This document shows positions 1-8,712 of a stretch of 52,034 bases of DNA, piece after piece (positions within the stretch are counted from its first letter, which is position 1; the number at the start of each line of letters is the position of its first letter). Under the pieces are notes generated by a model. It worked only from the letters and a program-made list of their open reading frames with translations, searched no databases and was not told the DNA's origin. This DNA comes from Rhodospirillaceae bacterium. Lineage in GTDB: Bacteria; Pseudomonadota; Alphaproteobacteria; DSM-16000; Inquilinaceae. The translations under genes were made by a program, and so were the position numbers. The stretch spans positions 1 through 52,034 of the forward strand of contig JACKIG010000028.1 in the NCBI GenBank assembly GCA_020638595.1, read 5' to 3'.

Positions 1-5
1 CGGCC

Positions 6-2768
6 GTGCGCCGCACGCGGTCCAGCCTGACGGACAAGGCGGCCGCGCTGGAAGCCCTCAAGGCCAGCCAGGCACAACTGGCCTTCGCGGCCGAGGCGGC
101 AAATATCGGCCTCTGGGACTGGAACACGCAGACAGGCAAGACCTGGTTTTCCCGGAAATGGGCCGAGCAGCTGGGTCTGGAGACGCACGAGAGCGATGGC
201 CACATCGATACCTGGTTGTCGTTCCTGCATCCCGACGACCGGCAGCTCGTCCATGAGGTCCTGCAGAGCCATCTGACGCATGGCGCACGCTGGACCGTCG
301 AATTCCGGATGCGGACGCACGACGCCGGCTATCAATGGTTCCGTGCCTTCGGCAAGGCCACCAAGGGTGACGGCGATGCGCCGGTGCACATCGCGGGCGC
401 CACCTTGAACATCGCCGAGGAGAAGGCCCGGCAGGAGGAAATCCACCGGATTGCCCAGAGCCTGTCCCGGGCGCAGACGATCGCCAAGCTCGGCAGCTGG
501 GATTGGGATATCGCGCAGAACAGCGTTCTGCCGTCCGACGAGCTATGCCGCATTTTCGGCATCGATCCCGAAGGACCCGAAGCCACCCACGCCGGCTTCC
601 GCTCGCGGATCCATCCCGACGACATCGAACGCGTCGACAGCGCCATCCGCTGTGCGCTCGACGGCCAGGCCGCCTACGACGTCGAGTTCCGGGTCCTGCC
701 CGTACCCGGCGAGGACAAGGCCATCATCTGCCACGCCGTCGGGGATGTCGTCAGGGATGACGAGGGCCGGCCGGTTCTCTTCACCGGCACCTCGCAGGAT
801 ATCACCAAGCGCAAGCAGCTCGAGGACGAGCTGAAACATCGCACCGAAGAAGCGGAGATGATCCTGAACCATGCCCCGGTGCGCATCTGGTTCAAGGATG
901 ACGAAAACCGCATCCTCAGGGCCAACCGGGCTGCGGCGGATTCGATGGGGTTGACGGTCGAGGAAGCCGAGGGCTCGAACACGGCCGACCATTTCCCGAC
1001 ATTGGCGGCGCAATACCACGCCGACGACATGACGGTCATCGCCAGTGGCGAGCCGATGCTGGATCTCGTTGAGCCCTATGCCCCGGCCGGCCGGCCGCAG
1101 GGGTGGAGCAGGACGAACAAGGTGCCGTATTGCGATCCGGAGACGGGCAAACGCTTCATCTTCGTCGCGTCCATCGACATCACCGCCGAAAGGATGGCCC
1201 AGGACGCGGAGCACGCGACCGCCGAACGCTACCGGCTGCTCTACAAGCGCACCCCGGCGATGATGCATTCCGTCGACCGTGACGGCATTCTGGTCGCCGT
1301 CAGCAATCTCTGGCTGGAGAAGCTGGGCTATCGGCGCGAGGACGTCATCGGCCGCCCGGCCAGTGATTTCCTGACGCCGGAATCGGCCCACAAGGCAGTC
1401 ACGGACGCACTGGTGCCGCTTCGCCAGACGGGGGCCTGCAAGGACGTCGACCTGCAGTTCGTCACCAGGACGGGCGAGATCCTGGACACGCAGCTTTCGG
1501 CCGTCACCCAGCATGACGAGAGCGGAGAGATCAGCGGCACCCTGGCGGTCATGACCGACGTCTCGGAGCGCCGGGTGATCGAACGCCGGCTGATCCAGGC
1601 GCAGAAGATGGAAGCGGTGGGTCAGCTCACCGGCGGGATGGCCCATGACTTCAACAACCTCTTGAGCGTCATCGTCGGCAATCTGGAATTGCTGGAGCTG
1701 GCCATCAAGTCCGACCCGCAGGCATCCCATCGCGCCCGGTCCGCCATGAACGCGGCGGAGCGCGGCGCATTGCTGACCCAGCGCCTACTGGCCTTCTCCC
1801 GCCGGCAGGCCCTCGAAACCAAGACCATCGACGTCAACGAACTGGTCGGCAGCATGAGCAACCTGCTGCGGCGAACCCTTGGGGAGACGATCGAGCTTCA
1901 GTTCAACCCCGACGACGACCTGTGGAGCGCGCACACCGATCCCGGCCAGCTTGAATCGGCCGTTCTCAACCTCGCCATCAATGCGCGGGACGCCATGCCC
2001 CGGGGCGGCCACCTGATCATCGAAACGCGCAATACCCACCTTGACCAGGACTACGCAAACCAGGAAGTCGACGTCGAACCGGGCGACTATGTCCACGTGA
2101 CCGTGTCGGATACGGGAACGGGCATCCCGGCGGAAATCCTGGACAAGGTCTTCGACCCGTTCTTCACCACCAAGGAGGTCGGCAAGGGAACCGGTCTCGG
2201 CCTCAGCATGGTGCTGGGTTTCGTCAAGCAGTCGGGCGGTCACGTCAAGATCTACAGCGAGGATGGCAACGGCACGACGGTCAACCTGTATCTCCGGCGC
2301 GCCGAAGCGGCCGCCGACACGGATGCGATGCCTTCAGGGATCGACCAGAACTGCGCCGACGGCGCTGGGACAATCCTGCTGGTCGAAGACCAGGACAGCA
2401 TTCGGGAGTTCGCCCAGGATATGCTGGAGGAGCTGGGCTATCACGTGCTGGCAGCGGAAAACGGCCTTGCCGCCCTGGCGGTGCTGGACGCCAACCCGTC
2501 CATCGACCTGCTGCTGACCGATATCGTCATGCCGGGGGGACTGAGCGGCCCGCAGCTGGCGCGGCTGGCCTGCGAGCGCCGGCCGGATCTCAGGCTGCTC
2601 TACATGTCCGGCTTTGCGGAAAGCAAGGTGCTGCTGGACGGCGAGGTCGAGCTGGCCAGCGACCTCATCCACAAGCCGTTCCGGCGGGCGGAGCTGGCGC
2701 GCAAGGTTCATGCGGCGATGACGGCGCCGGCCAAGTCGGACCGCCCCCGGCGCGCCGTATCCGGCTGA
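6..2768 (+). CDS. Hybrid sensor histidine kinase with four PAS domains and a receiver
   Basis: Probable cytoplasmic sensor that autophosphorylates on His and passes phosphate to its own receiver domain. Four PAS-like modules occupy roughly residues 25-140, 150-270, 285-395 and 405-520. They are followed by a HisKA H-box (GGMAHDFNNLL, His547), an HATPase with N-box (NARDAMP, Asn659) and G-boxes (DTGTGIP, GTGLGLS), and a C-terminal receiver with phospho-acceptor Asp839 in LLLTDIVMP. No membrane segment is visible. The first in-window start is a GTG at base 6, but the frame is open to the window edge, so the real gene may begin upstream. No cognate regulator is adjacent and the signal is unknown. 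The family assignment is sure; the start is not. Confidence 0.93.
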   Translation: MRRTRSSLTDKAAALEALKASQAQLAFAAEAANIGLWDWNTQTGKTWFSRKWAEQLGLETHESDGHIDTWLSFLHPDDRQLVHEVLQSHLTHGARWTVEFRMRTHDAGYQWFRAFGKATKGDGDAPVHIAGATLNIAEEKARQEEIHRIAQSLSRAQTIAKLGSWDWDIAQNSVLPSDELCRIFGIDPEGPEATHAGFRSRIHPDDIERVDSAIRCALDGQAAYDVEFRVLPVPGEDKAIICHAVGDVVRDDEGRPVLFTGTSQDITKRKQLEDELKHRTEEAEMILNHAPVRIWFKDDENRILRANRAAADSMGLTVEEAEGSNTADHFPTLAAQYHADDMTVIASGEPMLDLVEPYAPAGRPQGWSRTNKVPYCDPETGKRFIFVASIDITAERMAQDAEHATAERYRLLYKRTPAMMHSVDRDGILVAVSNLWLEKLGYRREDVIGRPASDFLTPESAHKAVTDALVPLRQTGACKDVDLQFVTRTGEILDTQLSAVTQHDESGEISGTLAVMTDVSERRVIERRLIQAQKMEAVGQLTGGMAHDFNNLLSVIVGNLELLELAIKSDPQASHRARSAMNAAERGALLTQRLLAFSRRQALETKTIDVNELVGSMSNLLRRTLGETIELQFNPDDDLWSAHTDPGQLESAVLNLAINARDAMPRGGHLIIETRNTHLDQDYANQEVDVEPGDYVHVTVSDTGTGIPAEILDKVFDPFFTTKEVGKGTGLGLSMVLGFVKQSGGHVKIYSEDGNGTTVNLYLRRAEAAADTDAMPSGIDQNCADGAGTILLVEDQDSIREFAQDMLEELGYHVLAAENGLAALAVLDANPSIDLLLTDIVMPGGLSGPQLARLACERRPDLRLLYMSGFAESKVLLDGEVELASDLIHKPFRRAELARKVHAAMTAPAKSDRPRRAVSG

Positions 2769-2795
2769 CCGATCGGGCCGCGGCGGTCGGCCGGC

Positions 2796-3569
2796 CTACG
2801 GCATTTCGATGCTGACCACGTGCACCCCCGGCGGCAGGGGATCGCTGTTGAGGATCGCGGCCAACAGGCGCGCCTGGGCCTCGTCGAAGCTGCCGGAGAT
2901 CATGGCGCTGCCGCCGATGATCGGTTCCTGGATATAGGGCGCCGACATCACCTGCCGGTCCAGCACGATGGCAAGGCGACGGCCGAGCAGGTCTGTGGTG
3001 ATGTCGCCGAAACGCTCCCTTCCCTTGTCCGTGAAGCGCACGGTGATTGCCCAGCCCCCATGCTGGGCGATCGCGGCGTCGGCCGATTCGATGGCCTGGC
3101 CTTCCAGCAGCGGCTCGATCTCGACGATCATGGCACGGCCGTCGTCGTCCATCGACGCCAGGGCCATCTGGTCCGGTCCCACCGGTGCGCCGGGCGGCAG
3201 GTCATCGACGACGCGATGGAAGGAGAGGACGCCGGGATTGAGCGCCGGCTGCACCAGGTCCAGCGGGTTGTCCGCCGTCGCGATGCCCAGGCGGATGCTG
3301 CCGGCGCCTTCGGGATGGACCACCAGGCGGCACACCCCGGGCTGGGTCAGCCTGTCTTCGATCGTCGCGGCGTCCTGGTCGTCCAGGGCCTCGCCATCGG
3401 CCTCAAGCACCAGCTCGTACCAGGGGATGGTTCCGGCACACTCCGGGGTCGGCGGCAGATCGGTCACGGGCATGCCCGGCGCCGGATGGTCCCCGCAGTC
3501 GACCGCGCCGAAGAACAGCCGGCAGATCAGAATGGCCAGGCCAAGCCCGCCGGGTGCTGTCTCTTCCAC
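2796..3569 (-). CDS. Stand-alone SecD/SecDF P1-head-like protein
   Basis: Function unknown. The C-terminal half resembles the periplasmic P1 head subdomain of SecD: FTDKGRERFGDIT, then LAIVLDRQVMSAPYI, then GSAMISGSF, the usual order of that fold. The other SecD parts (six membrane helices and the P1 base) are missing, so this is not a translocase subunit. I chose the GTG at 3569 because a GAGGGGGG ribosome site lies just before it; this gives 257 residues beginning with a hydrophobic stretch (LGLAILICRLFFGAV) that could be a signal peptide or anchor. An upstream ATG at 3737 would add 56 low-complexity residues. It is transcribed convergently with the kinase and divergently from the small gene at 3727. 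Confidence 0.72.
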   Translation of the reverse strand: MEETAPGGLGLAILICRLFFGAVDCGDHPAPGMPVTDLPPTPECAGTIPWYELVLEADGEALDDQDAATIEDRLTQPGVCRLVVHPEGAGSIRLGIATADNPLDLVQPALNPGVLSFHRVVDDLPPGAPVGPDQMALASMDDDGRAMIVEIEPLLEGQAIESADAAIAQHGGWAITVRFTDKGRERFGDITTDLLGRRLAIVLDRQVMSAPYIQEPIIGGSAMISGSFDEAQARLLAAILNSDPLPPGVHVVSIEMP

Positions 3570-3726
3570 GTCCGTTCCCCCCTCTTGCGCTGTCGTCGGC
3601 CGCACCATCCCGGCCCGATCCCGGGCCATCGCCCGCCGTCGCATCGGCGCTTGTGCGACCGTGACGGCCTTGCCACCATGCGCCCCGGTCCGGATCGCGC
3701 CCGACAACGGCGGGGAGGCAGCAGCA

Positions 3727-3963
3727 GTGACGACCATCGTCTACATGATTCTGGTCTTTTTCGAGCCTTTCTCGGGCGCGCCGTTCGATACGGGCATCAA
3801 CACCAGGACCTATCCGTCGCTGGAGGAGTGCCTGGCCGCCATTCCGGCGACGATCGAAAGCGAGATCGACGCGTCGGTGCGCGACTGGGTCCGCGGTGCG
3901 GCCTGTGTCGAACCGTCGATGGCCGATGCGATCATGGGCGCGAAGGACCAGCTGACCCCGTGA
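3727..3963 (+). CDS. Small hypothetical protein, possibly exported
   Basis: A 78-residue protein that I do not recognise. The GTG start at 3727 is preceded at good spacing by GGGGAGG. The N-terminus TIVYMILVFFEPF is hydrophobic and could be a short signal or anchor. The rest contains two cysteines (SLEECLAAI and GAACVEPS), the pattern of many small alphaproteobacterial periplasmic proteins. It diverges from the SecD-like gene across about 157 bases. Coding is supported by the ribosome site, not by recognised homology. Confidence 0.5.
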   Translation: MTTIVYMILVFFEPFSGAPFDTGINTRTYPSLEECLAAIPATIESEIDASVRDWVRGAACVEPSMADAIMGAKDQLTP

Positions 3964-4047
3964 CCATCGGTGGACTGCAGCAGGATGGCATCGGCTGAGG
4001 CCTGATACCCGCCCGATCGCGCCGATGCGACGGGACCGGGTCAGCCC

Positions 4048-5388
4048 CTATCCCAGGGCGGCACTGGCTTCCACCGCCGCGATGGAGGATCGGCGGACGT
4101 CCTCCGGACAGTCCGGTCCCAGGCGGGCGAGCATGGCGGCGGTCCGCACCTGCGTCCAGCGGTCATAGGCGGCACGGATGTCGTCGGCGCTCAGGTCCGG
4201 CAGGTCCAGGATCGTCTCGCGGTGCGATGCCGGCCGGTCCAGGTAGTCGGCGGGCAGATACCCCCGGTCCCGGCAGTGCTGGAACAGCCGCGTACCCGGA
4301 TAGGGGTAGAAGACGAAATAGCCGAAGTCATCGGGTCGCAGCTCGTCATGCAGGGCCAGCGTGGCGTCCAGGTCGTCGCGCGTTTCCCCCGGCACGCCGA
4401 TCATGTAGTTGGCCGTCACCAGAATACCCGCCTCACGCGTGGCGCGGAACACGTCGACCAGGCGGTCGTTGCCGACCGGGCGCTGCATGACCTCGCGGCG
4501 CACGCGCTCGCTGCCGCTCTCGACGCCATAGGTGATGTGGAAGCACCCGGCGGCCGCCAGCGCCTCGATCATCGCCGGAACCATCGTCTCGACCCGGGCA
4601 TGCAGCGAAAAGCCGACGCCGATGCGCTCGCGGTAGATGCGGCAGAACTCCATCACCCAGGGCCGGTGCAGGGTGAAGGTATCGTCCAGGAAGATGACGT
4701 AGTTCAGCGGGCCGGCGGCGCGGATCGCCTCCAGCTCGCCGATCACCGATCCCACCGATCGGCGCCGGCCGTAGCGGCCGAGACCGGCATACATCTCCTC
4801 ATACAGCCGGGCCGCGCAGTAGGTGCACGGGAAGGGGCAGCCGCGCTGGGTGGTCATGTGGACGACGCCGTGGCGCTCGTCCAACAGGTCGCGGGCCATC
4901 GGCGGCAGGGCGTCCAGCGGCTCGATCGGTGGGCGCAGCGGCGGGCGGGTGCCGCCCTTGACCCAGAGATTGGCAATGCTGCCGTCGGCGATCGGGCCGC
5001 CGGCTTCGATCGCCTGCACCAGGTCCAGCAGCACCGCCTCGCCCTCGCCCAGGCAGACGAAGTCGATGCCGGGTGCGGCCAGCGTCTCTTCCGGGGAATA
5101 GGTGGGATGCAGGCCGCCGGCCACGACAGGCACGGCCACGTGCTGCCGCAGCGCCGCCAGCAGGCGCCGGGCGGGCAGCCACTGGCGCGTCGTCAGCGAG
5201 ACGCCGACCAGCCCCGCGCCCGAGGCGCGGATCGCCGCAGCGACGTCGCCGGCCTGCGTCTCCACGCCGACGCGCAGCAGGCCTGCCCCGTACCCATGCC
5301 GGCGCAGCCAGGCCGCAAGACAGGCCGGGCCGATCGACGCGACCGACCAGCTGCGCTCAAGGTCGATCTCCAGGAACAGAACGTTCAC
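4048..5388 (-). CDS. B12-binding domain radical SAM protein
   Basis: Member of the cobalamin-dependent radical SAM family (B12-binding plus elongator-type radical SAM), which includes methylases and ring- or lipid-modifying enzymes. The N-terminal ~130 residues have the Rossmann-like B12 domain pattern (VNVLFLEIDL, GLVGVSLTTR, VPVVAGGLHP, DFVCLGEGE). The radical SAM cluster motif is CPFPCTYC, followed by FLDDTFTLHR and GVESGSERVRREVM. I prefer the GTG at 5388 because the conserved domain begins there; an ATG at 5448 would add 20 residues of unlikely sequence. The next minus-strand gene upstream, beyond a tiny ORF, is a SAM methyltransferase. The substrate cannot be read from sequence. Confidence 0.85.
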   Translation of the reverse strand: MNVLFLEIDLERSWSVASIGPACLAAWLRRHGYGAGLLRVGVETQAGDVAAAIRASGAGLVGVSLTTRQWLPARRLLAALRQHVAVPVVAGGLHPTYSPEETLAAPGIDFVCLGEGEAVLLDLVQAIEAGGPIADGSIANLWVKGGTRPPLRPPIEPLDALPPMARDLLDERHGVVHMTTQRGCPFPCTYCAARLYEEMYAGLGRYGRRRSVGSVIGELEAIRAAGPLNYVIFLDDTFTLHRPWVMEFCRIYRERIGVGFSLHARVETMVPAMIEALAAAGCFHITYGVESGSERVRREVMQRPVGNDRLVDVFRATREAGILVTANYMIGVPGETRDDLDATLALHDELRPDDFGYFVFYPYPGTRLFQHCRDRGYLPADYLDRPASHRETILDLPDLSADDIRAAYDRWTQVRTAAMLARLGPDCPEDVRRSSIAAVEASAALG

Positions 5389-5499
5389 CCGTGCCGACAC
5401 CTCCGCCCCCCAGGCGGGCCCGGGGATGCGGGGCCTGCCGGACCACAACTGTCCGGCCGGGCACGGGATGCGTCAAGGCCGGGCGACGCCGGTCGGGAC

Positions 5500-5589
5500 C
5501 TATCCGGCGAGCATCAGCAGCGCGACGGCACAGACCAGGGCGACGGCAAGTTTGGCATGCTCAATGACATGCATCGTTTCCTGACGCAT
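5500..5589 (-). CDS. Putative 29-residue membrane peptide
   Basis: Tiny open frame with ATG at 5589 and an AGAGGAA ribosome site about nine bases upstream. The product has a short polar N-terminus (MRQETMHVIEH) followed by one hydrophobic helix (AKLAVALVCAVALLMLAG) that runs to the stop. It lies between the radical SAM gene and the methyltransferase on the same strand. No family is recognised and chance cannot be excluded; the start-site context and clean transmembrane pattern are the only support. Confidence 0.33.
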   Translation of the reverse strand: MRQETMHVIEHAKLAVALVCAVALLMLAG

Positions 5590-5734
5590 GGCGATGGTTC
5601 CTCTGAAATCTTGTTTCGCTTGAATCTGGGACCCCGCCATCGGGGTTTCGAGCAATATTGTTATAACGCCGTGGCGTATTGCCGGCCCGGCAGGCAAGGT
5701 CGCGGACGGTCCGGCGGGGCCGGCCATCGGAAAA

Positions 5735-6625
5735 TTACCAAGGATTTGTAACGTTTGCGGGGGCGGTCCACGCATCCGCCGTCTTTTCCAGCCACAGGCT
5801 GGTCTCGAACGTGCCGGCCGCCAGCGGCAGGGGGCCGGCGGCGCTGGCGGCGACCTTGTCCGCCAGGCGCGTGGTGGCGTAGTGGGCGGCGAACAGCGGG
5901 CGCACCGCACCCGCAGCCAGAAGGGCGGCCACGGCCTGCTGCTCGTTATAGCCGCGCCAGTGCCAGGACGGCGGGTAGTCGTCGGGCAGGAAGATGTCGT
6001 GGATGTGGATCAGCACGCCTGCCGGCAGCCGGGCCAGCACCTGGCCGAACAGCAGGTCCAGATCGGTGCCCGGCATCAGGATATGGCTGGAATCGATGAA
6101 CAGGATGTCACCGGGTGCAAGGCCGGCGAAGGCATCGGCCGGTGCCTGCTGCGCGGTGCAGGCAAGGTGATCGACCGCCAGCCCCGTCAGCGCCCGGCGC
6201 GGCTGGGGATCGATGGCGGTGATGCGGGTCGCCAGCCCGCCGTCGGCGACGGCGCGGGCCAGGAAGCGGGTGGAATGGCCGCTGCCGACCTCGACGATCC
6301 GCTGCGGCCGGCGCTCGCGCACCATGGCATAGGCGACCGCCGCATCCAGGCGCGCAAACCAGCCCTGGTCCCAGCGCGGCGCCGGCGGCGGCTGGCCGCC
6401 GATGGCGGCGAAGTCGGCCCCGTAGGCGTCCAGGCCGTCCAGCACACCCTGGAACGCCGGCACCCGGGCGGCAAACAGCGCCTCGATGACGGGGTTGGGC
6501 GGCTGCGGCCGGGCGATGCCGGCGGCCTGGGCATAGGGGATGAAGAAGCCGCGGGCACCCAGGCCCAGCACCGTCGACAGACCCAGGCCCAGACGGCGAA
6601 GCCGTTTCGGCAGCTTGGCGGCCAT
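5735..6625 (-). CDS. Class I SAM-dependent methyltransferase (Methyltransf_24 type)
   Basis: A 296-residue protein with a Rossmann methyltransferase core. SAM motif I is VEVGSGHSTRFLARA (about residues 110-125); the acidic loop is ITAIDPQPRRAL; motif IV is DILFIDSSHI, followed by LIHIHDIFLPDDYPPSWHW. The pattern FIDSSH...HDIF matches the Methyltransf_24 family, often found with sugar- or secondary-metabolite genes. The substrate is unknown. The N-terminus (KLPKRLRRLGLGLSTVLGLG) is basic then hydrophobic and may associate with membrane. The upstream 264 bases contain two copies of a short GC-rich repeat. Confidence 0.82.
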   Translation of the reverse strand: MAAKLPKRLRRLGLGLSTVLGLGARGFFIPYAQAAGIARPQPPNPVIEALFAARVPAFQGVLDGLDAYGADFAAIGGQPPPAPRWDQGWFARLDAAVAYAMVRERRPQRIVEVGSGHSTRFLARAVADGGLATRITAIDPQPRRALTGLAVDHLACTAQQAPADAFAGLAPGDILFIDSSHILMPGTDLDLLFGQVLARLPAGVLIHIHDIFLPDDYPPSWHWRGYNEQQAVAALLAAGAVRPLFAAHYATTRLADKVAASAAGPLPLAAGTFETSLWLEKTADAWTAPANVTNPW

Positions 6626-6693
6626 GGGTGCCCGAGCCCAGGCCTATGCGGGCAGGGGCTGGCCTGGGAACAAAGGTTCGCGGCCCGGCGGCA

Positions 6694-6721
6694 GGAGATC
6701 CCCGCATTCGCGGGGAGGACG
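6694..6721 (-). repeat. Short GC-rich hairpin repeat, copy 1
   Basis: GGAGATCCCCGC-ATT-CGCGGGGAGGACG is the reverse orientation of the element at 6804. The core is a perfect hairpin, CCCCGC/GCGGGG with an ATT loop. It resembles the widespread GTCAT-CCCCGC...GCGGGG intergenic repeat of many proteobacteria. Confidence 0.6.
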
Positions 6722-6803
6722 GGTATGTGATGGGGTGGCAATCAAGTCCACGCGCATTTCTCACTCTCGCCGGGCAACGGATTGTCTGCACCAGCCATTT
6801 GCC

Positions 6804-6831
6804 CGTCACCCCCGCGCAGGCGGGGGTCGCC
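6804..6831 (+). repeat. Short GC-rich hairpin repeat, copy 2
   Basis: CGTCACCCCCGCGCAGGCGGGGGTCGCC lies in inverted orientation relative to the copy at 6694, with a CCCCCGC/GCGGGGG stem. It belongs to the same family as the pair at 50923-51004. Both copies here lie in the gap between the methyltransferase and the MBL-fold gene. Confidence 0.62.
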
Positions 6832-6889
6832 CGGTGCTGAGTGCGGATTGCGCCACGGGAGACCGTGCCAATGGACCGTGCGGTCGGAC

Positions 6890-7720
6890 CTAGACGTGCA
6901 GCACGTCGCCTTCGCGGGCGACGATGGTGCCCGGTCGCAGCCGCGCCGCCTCATCGGCGATCCGATCCATGAAGTCGTCGTCGTGGTTGGGATCGTGGTG
7001 GAAGGGGACGGCCAGGCGGACATTGGCGGCGTCGGCGACGCGCAGGCATTCCTGCCAGGTGGAATGCCCCCAGGTGCGGTAGCGCGGGAATTCGTCGTCG
7101 GTGAACATGCTGTCGTAGATCATGACGTCGCAGTCGCGCACCAGCTCGACGATCGCCTGGTCGGTCTGGTCGGGCACGTGTTCGGTATCGGTGATGACGG
7201 CGATGCTGCGGCCGCCGAAGTCGACGCGATAGCCGGTGGCGCGGTTGGGGTGGTTCAGCGGACAGGTGCTGACCACCACGCCGGGCTTGATCTCGAACCG
7301 GTCGCCGGCGGTGAAGTCGCGATATTCGCAGGACTGGAAGATGTGCAGCGGCACCGGGAACAGCGGTGCCATCATCATGTCGCACAGCACCGCCTGCAGC
7401 GTCACCTCCGGCAACAGGTGCCCGGCCCAGAAGCTGACGCGCACATCGGTGAAATAGGCCGGCTGGAAGAACGGCACACCGACCACATGATCGAAATGCG
7501 TATGGGTGAACAGCACGTCCACATGGGTCGGCCGTTCCTTCACCAGCCGGCTGCCCAAGGGGCGCATGCCGGTGCCGCCGTCGATCACCAGGACATGCGG
7601 GCCGCAGCGCAGTTCAAGGCAGGTGGTGTTGCCGCCATAGCGCACGGTTCCCGGCCCGGGGCAGGCGATGCTGCCGCGTACGCCCCAGAATTTGACGTAG
7701 AAGGGGTCCCGGTCGGTCAT
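6890..7720 (-). CDS. MBL-fold metallo-hydrolase
   Basis: Metallo-beta-lactamase-fold hydrolase of 276 residues, probably cytoplasmic. The dinuclear metal motif HTHFDH is at residues 73-78, preceded by the strand HVLVIDGGTGMRPLG. Later metal ligands fit SIAVITDTEHVP and the C-terminal VPFHHDPNHDDDF. The N-terminus VKFWGVRGSIACPG with GGNTTCLELR is typical of the phosphoribosyl-cyclic-phosphate/cAMP phosphodiesterase branch (PhnP- or PdsA-like), suggesting a phosphodiester substrate. That is inference. It is followed on the same strand, 127 bases upstream, by the response regulator gene, with possible separate transcription. Confidence 0.88.
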   Translation of the reverse strand: MTDRDPFYVKFWGVRGSIACPGPGTVRYGGNTTCLELRCGPHVLVIDGGTGMRPLGSRLVKERPTHVDVLFTHTHFDHVVGVPFFQPAYFTDVRVSFWAGHLLPEVTLQAVLCDMMMAPLFPVPLHIFQSCEYRDFTAGDRFEIKPGVVVSTCPLNHPNRATGYRVDFGGRSIAVITDTEHVPDQTDQAIVELVRDCDVMIYDSMFTDDEFPRYRTWGHSTWQECLRVADAANVRLAVPFHHDPNHDDDFMDRIADEAARLRPGTIVAREGDVLHV

Positions 7721-7848
7721 AGGCGGTGGCTAGAGCAATCTCCAAGAGTCGCCGATCCGGCCCGGGGAGCACGGGATCCCCTGCAATCTGGCAGCGCGGC
7801 ATGGCGAAGTCGAGGCAAAATGCCAGGGGGGGAACCGGCCCGCCATGA

Positions 7849-8538
7849 TCACGTGACCAGCCGGTAGCCACCGGGCTCGGTGACGAGAAGCTTGGCGCTG
7901 GACGGATCGTCCTCGATCTTCTGGCGCAGGCGGTAGACGTGGGTTTCCAGCGTGTGCGTGGTCACGCCAGCATTGTAGCCCCAGACCTCGCCCAACAGGG
8001 TGTCGCGGCCGACCACCTTGTTGCCGACGCGGTAGAGGTATTTCAGGATCGCCGTTTCCTTTTCGGTCAGCCGGATCTTGGCGTTCTTGGCCTCGTCGAT
8101 CAGCATCTTGGCGCTGGGCCGGAAGGTGTAGCGGCCGATGGTGAAGACGGCATCCTCGCTCTGCTCGAACTGGCGCAGCTGCGCACGGATGCGCGCCAGC
8201 AGCACGCCCAGGCGGAACGGCTTGGTGACGTAGTCGTTGGCACCGCTGTCCAGGCCCAGGATGGCATCGGAATCGGTGTCCACCGCCGTCAGCATGATGA
8301 TCGGGCTGCGCACGCCGTTGCGCCGCATCAGCCGGCAGAGGTCGCGCCCGTCCATGTCCGGCAGGCCGACATCCAGCAGGATGCAATCGAAATAGGTGTC
8401 CTTCGCCTGCGTCAGGGCCGAGGCCGCCGTTTCCGCCTCGCTGGTGGAAAACTCTTCCAGAAGCTCCAGCTGTTCGGCCAGCGAGCCGCGCAGGGTGTCG
8501 TCGTCGTCGACCAGCAGGATCTTCTTGTTGGACGTCAT
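7849..8538 (-). CDS. OmpR/PhoB-type response regulator
   Basis: DNA-binding two-component regulator of 229 residues. The receiver domain is N-terminal: acidic pocket LLVDDDD, phospho-Asp in CILLDVGLPDMDG, and the conserved Thr and Lys in MLTAVDT and YVTKPF. A winged-helix Trans_reg_C domain follows (LTEKETAILKYLYR, then THTLETHVYRLRQKI and a GGYRLV C-terminus). The start is the ATG at 8538; the frame continues open upstream only as antisense to ribA. No histidine kinase is adjacent, so it may be paired with a distant sensor. It diverges from ribA across about 170 bases. Confidence 0.93.
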   Translation of the reverse strand: MTSNKKILLVDDDDTLRGSLAEQLELLEEFSTSEAETAASALTQAKDTYFDCILLDVGLPDMDGRDLCRLMRRNGVRSPIIMLTAVDTDSDAILGLDSGANDYVTKPFRLGVLLARIRAQLRQFEQSEDAVFTIGRYTFRPSAKMLIDEAKNAKIRLTEKETAILKYLYRVGNKVVGRDTLLGEVWGYNAGVTTHTLETHVYRLRQKIEDDPSSAKLLVTEPGGYRLVT

Positions 8539-8712
8539 GGTCCTGCCCGAAACCCCGCATTCCTGTGCAAAGCCGCCCGCACGTGGTAGCGACAGGGGCC
8601 TTCGGTTGCAAGACCCTAGCCCGCATTTCCAGCACCGTCCACGATCACCGTCGCAGCGGCGGACCGTTCCGGCCTCTCCCCATGGGCGGGGGAACGGTGT
8701 AGGGTCGCGTCC

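Noticed and set aside
8539..8712. FMN riboswitch before ribA
   Set aside because: The gap lacks the conserved FMN aptamer segments and ribA has no long structured leader.
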